From: Acidimicrobiaceae bacterium
GTDB taxonomy: Bacteria > Actinomycetota > Acidimicrobiia > Acidimicrobiales > RAAP-2
DNA length: 64,000 nt
Assembly: GCA_027306605.1 (NCBI GenBank)
Contig: DAHUZK010000058.1
Coordinates: 21,364 to 85,363 of the forward strand
Direction of reading: 5' to 3'
The number at the start of each line of letters is the position of its first letter. Position 1 is the first letter of the stretch. The position numbers and the translations under genes were made by a program. The notes beneath the pieces are model-generated. The model was not told the DNA's origin. It did not search any database and saw nothing but the letters and a program-made list of their open reading frames with translations. Shown piece after piece: positions 27,723-34,177 of the stretch.

Positions 27723-27775
27723 CCGCCAACGGCTGACCGCCAACGCCTGACCGCCAACGCCGGACCGCCAGCGCT
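27710..27775. repeat. 14-bp tandem repeat at 3' end of MFS gene
   Basis: Nearly five units of CGCCAACGCCTGAC. Unit 1 (27710-27723) encodes the last Ala-Asn-Ala and the TGA stop; units 2-5 are non-coding and slightly degenerate (GGC, CGGAC and GCGCTTC variants). The unit length is not a multiple of three, and each early unit contains TGA, so the coding end is protected from expansion. Probably generated by slippage. Confidence 0.85.
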
Positions 27776-27800
27776 TCGGACCGGATCGGAACCGCGCCGT

Positions 27801-28706
27801 TCAGCGGCGGTGCGGCTCCGAGTGGTCCCAGTCGGCCAAAAGACTCCTCAACGCTGTGAGCAGCAGGAGCGGCTGGTCGAGCATGGCGTGATGCCCGGCC
27901 TCGGGGATCTCGATCACGGGGGTGACACGGCCGAGACGCTCGAACATGAAGGCACCGATCTCGGGGGTCACGAGCCCGCACTCGGAGCGCAGCAGCGCCA
28001 GCCGGCAGTCGATCTGGTCCAGGTAGGGCAACGCGATCGAGCGCACGCCGGCGCCGAATTGCTCGAAGATGCGCCGGTCGAACTTCCACTGCCAGCCGCC
28101 GCTCACGGGCTTGAGCGAGGTGCGGGCGACGAAGTCGACCACGTAGTCCAGGTAGTGCTCCTGGAGCGGCACCGTCCGGAACCGGGCGATCGCTTCTTCG
28201 ACGGTGGCATAGGTGCGGTGCCGGCCGAAGGCTTCGCGGAGATGGTAGGCGCTGATCTCGGGATCGGGCTCCGCCACCGGTGAGTCGCACACGATGACCC
28301 CCGCCAGGCGCTCGTTGTGGCGGGCTGCCGTGACGATGGTGACGAAGCCACCCATCGAGTGGCCGACGATCACCGGCAGCCCTTCGATCCCGGCGTCGCC
28401 GGCCACCGCCATCACCTCGTCGGCCCACTGCTCGGGGAGGTAGCGGCGGCGGTGTCCGCTGTCACCGTGACCGGACAGGTCCAGCGCGGCGACGCGGTAC
28501 CCGCCGGCGAAGGTGGCCGCGATCGGCGTCCACCAGTGCGCCTGGGCCCCGCCGCCGTGCACGAAGACGAGACCTCGCCGCCCGGGCTCGCCCCAGGCGA
28601 GGTAGTGAACCGGACACCGGTCGACCTCCACCATGCCCGCAACCCGCGGCACGGCGACGGCACGGACGAACCAGGCGGGCGCCGCCGCGGTGACCGCTGG
28701 TTCCAT
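27801..28706 (-). CDS. Alpha/beta hydrolase
   Basis: 301 residues. Oxyanion HGGG (FVHGGGAQAHWW), nucleophile elbow GHSMGG, and a C-terminal His in PEAGHHAMLDQP. Resembles epoxide hydrolase/ester hydrolases. It follows the ferredoxin stop by 25 bp on the same strand and is probably the last gene of the P450 operon, where it could hydrolyse an ester, lactone or epoxide made upstream. Start at 28706 has no obvious ribosome binding site; ATG at 28634 is an alternative. Confidence 0.87.
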   Translation of the reverse strand: MEPAVTAAAPAWFVRAVAVPRVAGMVEVDRCPVHYLAWGEPGRRGLVFVHGGGAQAHWWTPIAATFAGGYRVAALDLSGHGDSGHRRRYLPEQWADEVMAVAGDAGIEGLPVIVGHSMGGFVTIVTAARHNERLAGVIVCDSPVAEPDPEISAYHLREAFGRHRTYATVEEAIARFRTVPLQEHYLDYVVDFVARTSLKPVSGGWQWKFDRRIFEQFGAGVRSIALPYLDQIDCRLALLRSECGLVTPEIGAFMFERLGRVTPVIEIPEAGHHAMLDQPLLLLTALRSLLADWDHSEPHRR

Positions 28707-28731
28707 CGCCGACCGCTGGCAGGCCGGCCTG

Positions 28732-28926
28732 CTAGTCGCTGACGATCTCGATGGCGTACTCGGGGCAGTTGGCCACGGCGAGGCGGGCCTTCTCCTCGAG
28801 CTCGGGCGGCACCTCGTCGACGATCACCGACGCCTGCCCGTAATCGTCGACGTCGAAGATCTCGGGCGCGAGCCCGTAGCAGCGTGCGTGGCCCTGGCAC
28901 TTGTCGGGGTCGACGCGGATCTTCAT
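28732..28926 (-). CDS. [3Fe-4S] ferredoxin, P450 electron donor
   Basis: 64 residues. Three cluster cysteines (Cys10, Cys16, Cys54) and a His at the position of the fourth ligand (CQGHARC) are the hallmark of single-cluster 3Fe-4S ferredoxins that reduce actinobacterial cytochromes P450. The ATG overlaps the P450 stop (ATGA), giving 4-nt coupling. No ferredoxin reductase is nearby. The longer frame to 29028 is a shadow of the P450. Confidence 0.93.
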   Translation of the reverse strand: MKIRVDPDKCQGHARCYGLAPEIFDVDDYGQASVIVDEVPPELEEKARLAVANCPEYAIEIVSD

Positions 28927-30140
28927 GGGAACACCACCGGGAGGACTCGGGGGCCACGGACCTGTCCGCCGGCCCAGGTGATCTGCTCGCCCTCGGCGAG
29001 GGAGAACTCGGGTATGCGCGTCAGCCACTCCTCGAGAGCCACCTGGAGCTCCATCCGGGCCAGATTGGAGCCGGCACAGCGATGGATGCCCGAACCGAAC
29101 GCAACGTGCCTGTTGTGCGCCCGGTCCAGCTGCACGATGTCGGGATCCGCGAAGGCGTCGGGGTCCCGGTTGGCCGCCGGGAAGTTCATCAGCACCTTGT
29201 CGCCCTTCTTCATGGGACAGCCGTGGTACTCGAAGTCCTGGGTCACCTCACGCGCCATGGTCACCGGTGCGTAGGCCCGCAGGAGCTCCTCGATGGCCGT
29301 CGGCATCAGCCCCGGCTCTGCCACCAGCCGCCGACGATCCTCGGGATGCGACGCCAGGTGCCACAGGGACGACCCGATGGCGCTCCAGGTCGTGTCCACG
29401 CCGGCGATCAGGACCAGCGCCGCCATGCCGAGAACGATGCCGTCGTCCACCGGCTTCCCGTCCACCTCGGTGGTGAGCAACTCGCTCAGCAGGTCGTCGC
29501 CCGGCCTGCTCCGGCGCTCCTCGAGCTGGGACAGGAAGTAATTGAGCAGGCCCTCGGCCCCTCGCTGACGTCGCTCGGCGTCGTCGGCGAACTCGAGAAT
29601 GTCGCGCACCCAACCGGTGAAGGTGTCCGACAGATCGGGCGAGACCCCCAGGATGCCGGCGATCACTCGGACCGGGATCTGCTGGGCGTAGTCCCCCGCC
29701 GCGTCGGCATGGCCCGCGTCCGAGAAGCCGTCGAGCAGGTGGCGGCAGAGGTCCCGGGTGAGGGGCACATAGCTGTCGACCCGCTTGTGCGAGAACCACG
29801 GCAGGAGCAGCCGCCGGGTCCAGGTGTGCAGTGGTGGATCGGCCGAGATCGGAGGTAACCCGTACTCGAGGTTCGGCCCGTCGAAGTTCTCGTTGGGGTC
29901 CTCGTCCTCATCGGCGGGGATCACCGCCACCTTGAGCGAGCTGAAGTGCTCGATGTCGTGCGCGATCGCCGTCACGTCGTCGTAGCGCAGAGGCATCCAG
30001 CTCGACTTGCGCCGGTTGGTGTGCGGGATCGGGCAGGTCTCGCGCAGGGAGTCCCAGATGGAGAAGGGGTCGGCCAGGTACTGCGGGTCCATGACGTCGA
30101 AATCGGATGCCCAGTCCGAAACGGGCGCGGTCTGTGCCAT
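28923..30140 (-). CDS. Cytochrome P450
   Basis: 405 residues. I-helix LIAGVDTTWS (acid-alcohol pair), ExxR in IEELLRAY, and heme-binding FGSGIHRCAGSNLARME with Cys355. Soluble bacterial class I P450 that oxidises hydrophobic substrates with electrons from the overlapping 3Fe-4S ferredoxin. Motifs resemble CYP families acting on fatty acids, terpenes or steroids, but the family cannot be fixed by eye. A 179-bp gap separates it from the upstream PhyH gene, so it may have its own promoter. Confidence 0.94.
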   Translation of the reverse strand: MAQTAPVSDWASDFDVMDPQYLADPFSIWDSLRETCPIPHTNRRKSSWMPLRYDDVTAIAHDIEHFSSLKVAVIPADEDEDPNENFDGPNLEYGLPPISADPPLHTWTRRLLLPWFSHKRVDSYVPLTRDLCRHLLDGFSDAGHADAAGDYAQQIPVRVIAGILGVSPDLSDTFTGWVRDILEFADDAERRQRGAEGLLNYFLSQLEERRSRPGDDLLSELLTTEVDGKPVDDGIVLGMAALVLIAGVDTTWSAIGSSLWHLASHPEDRRRLVAEPGLMPTAIEELLRAYAPVTMAREVTQDFEYHGCPMKKGDKVLMNFPAANRDPDAFADPDIVQLDRAHNRHVAFGSGIHRCAGSNLARMELQVALEEWLTRIPEFSLAEGEQITWAGGQVRGPRVLPVVFP

Positions 30141-30319
30141 CGATGGCCCCCTAGGTGTTCAGTGGTGCGACTTCGTTCGCCCGCCCCCACCCTAGTGCCG
30201 GGCGGACGAGGACCTCCGGCGGGGCCCGCCATGATCGGTGGTGGCAGAGCCTGGCGGCAGCCTCGGTGACGGTCTTCGCGGCGCGCCCTTCGGGAGGGTC
30301 GACGCACCGCCCCGCGGCC

Positions 30320-31135
30320 CTACGACGTCACCGGGCGGCCGCCCCGCAGCACCTCGTACTGGCGACCCCCGTCGTCGGCCGGGACCCGCTCCATGCTGCC
30401 GTCGGACCGAGGGCGCAGCACCTCGGCACCGGTCGGCGCGAACTGGACGATGTACGCCTTGCGCACCTCGCCGGTCCGGTTGGGCCCGGTCGAGTGCGGT
30501 GTGAGCGAGGAGAACACGACGATGCTGCCGGCAGCGGCCGGAACGGGTACGGCCCCGTCGGGGTCACGAAGGCACACGAACCCGATGTCGGAATACTCGT
30601 GCGCCAGCGTGCCGAGCCGGTGCAGGCCCGGTACCACCCAGGGGCAACCGTTCTCCTCGGTGGCGTCGGTCAGCGCGATCCAGCACGTCAGGTACTGCTG
30701 CGGCTCGACGAAGGCATAGCCGTTGTCCTGGTGCCACGGGAACGGCGAGTCCGTGCCCGGCTTCTTGTAGACGGCCTGATCCCAGTACAGCCTGACGTCG
30801 GGTCCTATGAGGTCGGCGCAGATGCCGGCCAGGAGGGCGGAGCCGGTGAAGGTGCGCAGCAGTGCCGATCGAAGCACCAGATGGGTGGTGAAGGTGATCT
30901 CGTCGGCCCGGGCGATGAAGAAGCGCCCGCCCTCCATGGCGCGCAGGGCCTCCTCCTGCTGAGCCTCGAAGGGGTCGATGGCCTCGCGGACCGCCTGGAG
31001 TTCGGCCGCGCCGAGGGCGTGCTCCATCACGAAGTACCCGAGCTCGTCGTACCGGCGCGCCTGCTCGGGGCTGACGGTACGGAAGGGACCGCCGTGGTCG
31101 TGCCAGGTGAACGATGCGTTGCGGGGGTCCCTCAC
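30320..31135 (-). CDS. Phytanoyl-CoA dioxygenase (PhyH) family protein
   Basis: 271 residues. Fe(II)/2-oxoglutarate oxygenase fold: iron ligands in PWHQDNGY (His-x-Asp) and the distal His in LTPHSTGPNRT, followed by an Arg that would bind 2-oxoglutarate. Hydroxylates an unactivated carbon, often of an acyl-CoA or small acid. The GTG at 31135 avoids overlap with the upstream crotonase-like gene; the open frame to 31420 is a shadow. The ribosome binding site is weak. Second PhyH of the cluster. Confidence 0.85.
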   Translation of the reverse strand: MRDPRNASFTWHDHGGPFRTVSPEQARRYDELGYFVMEHALGAAELQAVREAIDPFEAQQEEALRAMEGGRFFIARADEITFTTHLVLRSALLRTFTGSALLAGICADLIGPDVRLYWDQAVYKKPGTDSPFPWHQDNGYAFVEPQQYLTCWIALTDATEENGCPWVVPGLHRLGTLAHEYSDIGFVCLRDPDGAVPVPAAAGSIVVFSSLTPHSTGPNRTGEVRKAYIVQFAPTGAEVLRPRSDGSMERVPADDGGRQYEVLRGGRPVTS

Positions 31136-31169
31136 CGGCCCCGCCCGCCCGCCCCCGGCACCGCCACCC

Positions 31170-31955
31170 TCAAGCCCCCCGGAACCGGGCCGGGCGCCGC
31201 TCGGCGACGGCGCGCACGCCCTCGGCGAAGTCCTCCGTCTCGCCCAGGCGGAGCTGCTCGGCGCACTCGTGCGCCATGGCCTGCTCGGCCTGTTCCACCA
31301 AGCCGCGCCGCAAGGTGGCACGGATGGCTCTGACGGCCAGCGGGCCCGATGCCGCCAGCTCACCGGCGTACTCCAGCGAGCGGACCAGCAGGTCGGCGTC
31401 GTCGAGGGCCAGGCGGTCACAGAGGCCGAGCGCCAAGGCCTCCTCGCCCCCGACTCGGCGCCCGGTCAGCAGCAGATCACTCGCCGCCTGGCGACCGACG
31501 GTGACAGGAAGCGTGACCGACAAGGCGAAGCCGTGATGAAAGCCGAGCCGGGCGAAGTTGGCGCTGAAACGCGTCCGTGGCGTCGCCACCCTGAAGTCGG
31601 CCGAGAGCGCCAGTCCGCACCCGCCGCCGATCGCCGCGCCCTGGACCGCCGCCACCACCGGGAGCGGTGCGGCGAACAGGGTCAGCGCGGCCCGGTACAG
31701 AGCAGTGATGTCCTGCCCGGCGTTTCCGGCGAAATCGAGCCCGGCGCAGAAGTGCTTTCCCTCCGACGCCAGGACGATGGCACGGCACCAGCCGCCCCGA
31801 TCGAGCTCCTCGTAGGCGGTGCCGACGGCCTCGACCAGCGCGGTGTCGAAGAAGTTGTTCGGCGGGCGACGCAGCGTCACGACGCCGATGTGCTCGTCAT
31901 GGCGTTGGACCGTGACGTCGGTGCTCATGGGCTCGCCCGCCACCGTGTCCAACAT
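31170..31955 (-). CDS. Enoyl-CoA hydratase/isomerase-fold protein lacking usual catalytic glutamates
   Basis: 261 residues of the crotonase fold: CoA-binding GKHFCAGLDF and oxyanion-hole GAAIGGGCGLAL. Canonical hydratases have GGGCELAL and a second Glu before the LG-PG segment. Here the first is Gly and the second region reads SANFARLGFHHGF without Glu. It therefore probably acts as an isomerase, decarboxylase, hydrolase or non-hydratase variant. ATG at 31955 with GGAG 8 nt upstream; ATG 31928 is possible. It sits between two PhyH genes on the same strand. Confidence 0.85.
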   Translation of the reverse strand: MLDTVAGEPMSTDVTVQRHDEHIGVVTLRRPPNNFFDTALVEAVGTAYEELDRGGWCRAIVLASEGKHFCAGLDFAGNAGQDITALYRAALTLFAAPLPVVAAVQGAAIGGGCGLALSADFRVATPRTRFSANFARLGFHHGFALSVTLPVTVGRQAASDLLLTGRRVGGEEALALGLCDRLALDDADLLVRSLEYAGELAASGPLAVRAIRATLRRGLVEQAEQAMAHECAEQLRLGETEDFAEGVRAVAERRPARFRGA

Positions 31956-31980
31956 AGCGGCGTCTCTCCGAGAGCCGGAT

Positions 31981-32805
31981 TCAGCGTGCGAACCCGGTCG
32001 ATCCGGCGCCGGGGCGCACCGCCTCGATCGGGTCACGCAAGTCGTCGATGTAGCCGAGCGCGTATGCCCCCCGCTCGTAGCCCATGAGCCGCAGCAGGTC
32101 GAGGGGCAACGTCTCGGCGACCTCGCGAGGCACGGAGAGGTACTGGTTCTCCTCCTGGCGCAGCCAGGCGACGTTGTAGGTGATGTTCAGGCCGATGCGG
32201 GTGGCGTCCGAGCGGTTGGCACCGCCACCGTGGTAGACGCTGCCCGAGTAGAACAGGACCGAACCGCGCTCCATCAGCGCGGGTTCGGTGTCGTCCGGGC
32301 CGAAGGCCTGCCCGTCCGGCTTCGTGTGGCTTCCCAGCACGACCCGGGTCGCCCCGTTCTCCTCGGTGAAATCGGTCAGGGCCCAGATCGTGTTGCACTG
32401 CACCTCGTAGCCGACCGGAAAGGGGAAGAAGTCGAATGCCCACTGGTCGCGGTGGATGGGTTGCGCGGTCTCGCCGGGACCGATGGCGATGGCCTGGGTC
32501 AGGTGGAGCTGGAAGTTGGTGGCGTGCCCGAGGAGGATGCGGGAGGTGCCGAGGGCCAGCGGGTGCATGACGAGCTCGCGGCAGGCCGGTGACCGCGCGA
32601 CGAGAGACCCGGTGCGCCGGGTGCAGGTCCCGCTGAAGTCGTCGGGCCCTGTCCCGGTGGTGTCGAGGTAGGGGCGCAGCTCCATCTCGATGCGGTCGAG
32701 AAGGGCCGGTGGTGCGAGGGCGTCCACGACGACGGCGCCCTCGCCGCCGACGGCCGCCGCGACATCGTCCGCTCCGGTGTTGCCAGGGAGGTGGGTGACG
32801 GGCAT
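31981..32805 (-). CDS. Phytanoyl-CoA dioxygenase (PhyH) family protein
   Basis: 274 residues. Iron ligands in PIHRDQWAFD (His-x-Asp) and YHGGGANRS with the downstream Arg, as in Fe(II)/2-oxoglutarate PhyH proteins. ATG at 32805 with GAGGAGG upstream. It ends 25 bp before the crotonase-like gene. Distinct from the PhyH at 30320 (low identity by eye), so the pair are likely ancient paralogues with different substrates. Confidence 0.88.
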   Translation of the reverse strand: MPVTHLPGNTGADDVAAAVGGEGAVVVDALAPPALLDRIEMELRPYLDTTGTGPDDFSGTCTRRTGSLVARSPACRELVMHPLALGTSRILLGHATNFQLHLTQAIAIGPGETAQPIHRDQWAFDFFPFPVGYEVQCNTIWALTDFTEENGATRVVLGSHTKPDGQAFGPDDTEPALMERGSVLFYSGSVYHGGGANRSDATRIGLNITYNVAWLRQEENQYLSVPREVAETLPLDLLRLMGYERGAYALGYIDDLRDPIEAVRPGAGSTGFAR

Positions 32806-32851
32806 GGTCCCATCCTCCTCGGCGCCGCCGCCACGGGCAACTGTGTGCGCG

Positions 32852-33610
32852 CTAGGGACCCGGGAACACCCCGCGGAGCACGTCGAGCACCTCCCCGTTG
32901 GCACTGACCCGAGGGCTGTGCTCGGGGTCCAGCCGGCCGTAGACCAAGCGGCACAGCGCCTCGGCGGGCATGGTGAGGTCCGGTGGAACGCCGGCGTCTC
33001 CGGCCAGCAGTTCGGCCTGGTCCGGCGTGAGGCGGACGGTGAAGTGCCGCTCGGGCTCGGTGGTGCGCACCCGGACCTCTCGGGTGTCACCGGTCGGTGT
33101 CGCCGTGAACCGGGCGATGAGGCCGAGGTTGTCGACCACGACCGCCACGGCGTCGGCGGGCAGGTGCGCCACGGGGTCACGAGTGACCTCGATGTCCCAC
33201 GTGTGGAAGACGTGCTCATTGAGCCGGAGGGCGACCGCCTCGTCGAACCCGACATGGACCGGTCCGAAGGCGAAGGTGACGCGGGCTCGATCCCCCTCCC
33301 CGAGCACTTCGAGCTCGCCCAGGAGCCGGTCGTCTTCGGCCAGGGCGTCGTCCGCCTGTTGGCGCGGCGGTTTGGCGTCCCACTCCGCCCACACCGTCTG
33401 CGCGAAGTCCGCCGGCGCCTCGGTGCCGGCCAAGGAGTCCCGGAGCGAGCGGCCCATGAGAACGGCGCCCGCCCCGAGGTGCGACAGCACGGCGGCGACC
33501 GACCAGCCCTCGGCATACGAGGGCACCTCGAGATCGGCATCGTCGAGCGCACGCACGATCCGGTGCAGCCGGGCCACCGAGTTGCGCAACGGTCCGAGCG
33601 GGTTCCCCAT
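32852..33610 (-). CDS. Maleylpyruvate isomerase-family (DinB superfamily) mycothiol-type enzyme
   Basis: 252 residues. N-terminal DinB-like four-helix domain (LPSYAEGWSVAAVLSHLGAG-like pattern, with His in the VLSHLG segment and NEHVFHTWD as later ligands) and a C-terminal MDMPI_C domain (from about residue 160). Family members use mycothiol or bind a metal. Starts at ATG 33610 with no clear ribosome binding site. First gene of the oxygenase cluster, 46 bp upstream of PhyH. Substrate unknown. Confidence 0.8.
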   Translation of the reverse strand: MGNPLGPLRNSVARLHRIVRALDDADLEVPSYAEGWSVAAVLSHLGAGAVLMGRSLRDSLAGTEAPADFAQTVWAEWDAKPPRQQADDALAEDDRLLGELEVLGEGDRARVTFAFGPVHVGFDEAVALRLNEHVFHTWDIEVTRDPVAHLPADAVAVVVDNLGLIARFTATPTGDTREVRVRTTEPERHFTVRLTPDQAELLAGDAGVPPDLTMPAEALCRLVYGRLDPEHSPRVSANGEVLDVLRGVFPGP

Positions 33611-33661
33611 GCATGACGGTCTAGTCGCCCGGCACGACGGTCCCGTCGCCGCGTCCGGACC

Positions 33662-33690
33662 GCCGCCCCCCCGATGGGGAGGGGGGCGGC
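33662..33690. promoter_or_regulatory. GC-only 10-bp inverted repeat in divergent spacer
   Basis: GCCGCCCCCC (33662-33671) and GGGGGGCGGC (33681-33690) form a perfect 10-bp stem with a 9-nt loop between two divergent DinB-superfamily genes. It could be an operator, a transcription attenuator for the plus-strand gene, or a G-quadruplex-prone site. Nothing confirms which. Confidence 0.4.
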
Positions 33691-33730
33691 AAACCTCCGG
33701 GCCGAAACATGGCGCGATAACGTGCGCGCC

Positions 33731-34171
33731 ATGACAGCCGACGGCGCCACCGAGCCGCCCGGCGAGGCCGCGCTCGGCGCCATGGTCGCCAACGAGTACG
33801 AAGCGCTGGCCGCGCTGCTCGAGGCGGCTCCGCCCTCGGTCTGGGACGCGCCCTCGCTGTGCGAGGGATGGCGGACGCGCCAGGTGGTCGCGCACGTCAC
33901 CATGCCCGCTCGCTACGACGGTCCCGCGTTCATGGCCGAGCTCGAGGCCGCCGGTGGTGACTTCACGACCCTGTCCGACAGGATCGCCACCCGGGACGGC
34001 GCCCTGACGCACTGCGTGATCCACGCTCTCGACGTGACCGAGGCGGTGCCGCTCCGGCGCCGGGTGCCCGACGAGTGCATCCGCCGGGTGCTCGACCTGG
34101 TGGCGAGCGGCCGCCTGCGGCCACCCGGCCGGCTCTCGGGGACAGCGGCGCCGCGCTTCAGCCGGAGCTGA
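33731..34171 (+). CDS. Shortened maleylpyruvate isomerase-family (DinB) protein
   Basis: 146 residues. The start (PSVWDAPSLCEGWRTRQVVAHV) and the middle (LTHCVIHALDVTEAV) and the end (PPGRLSGTAAPRFSRS) all match family members of about 200 residues, but two stretches are absent: about 25 residues between IATRDG and ALTHC, and about 30 before the final GRL block. It looks like an in-frame shortened paralogue, possibly non-functional. Divergent from the full-length homologue at 32852, so an old duplication is possible. ATG 33731. Confidence 0.6.
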   Translation: MTADGATEPPGEAALGAMVANEYEALAALLEAAPPSVWDAPSLCEGWRTRQVVAHVTMPARYDGPAFMAELEAAGGDFTTLSDRIATRDGALTHCVIHALDVTEAVPLRRRVPDECIRRVLDLVASGRLRPPGRLSGTAAPRFSRS

Positions 34172-34177
34172 CGATCC

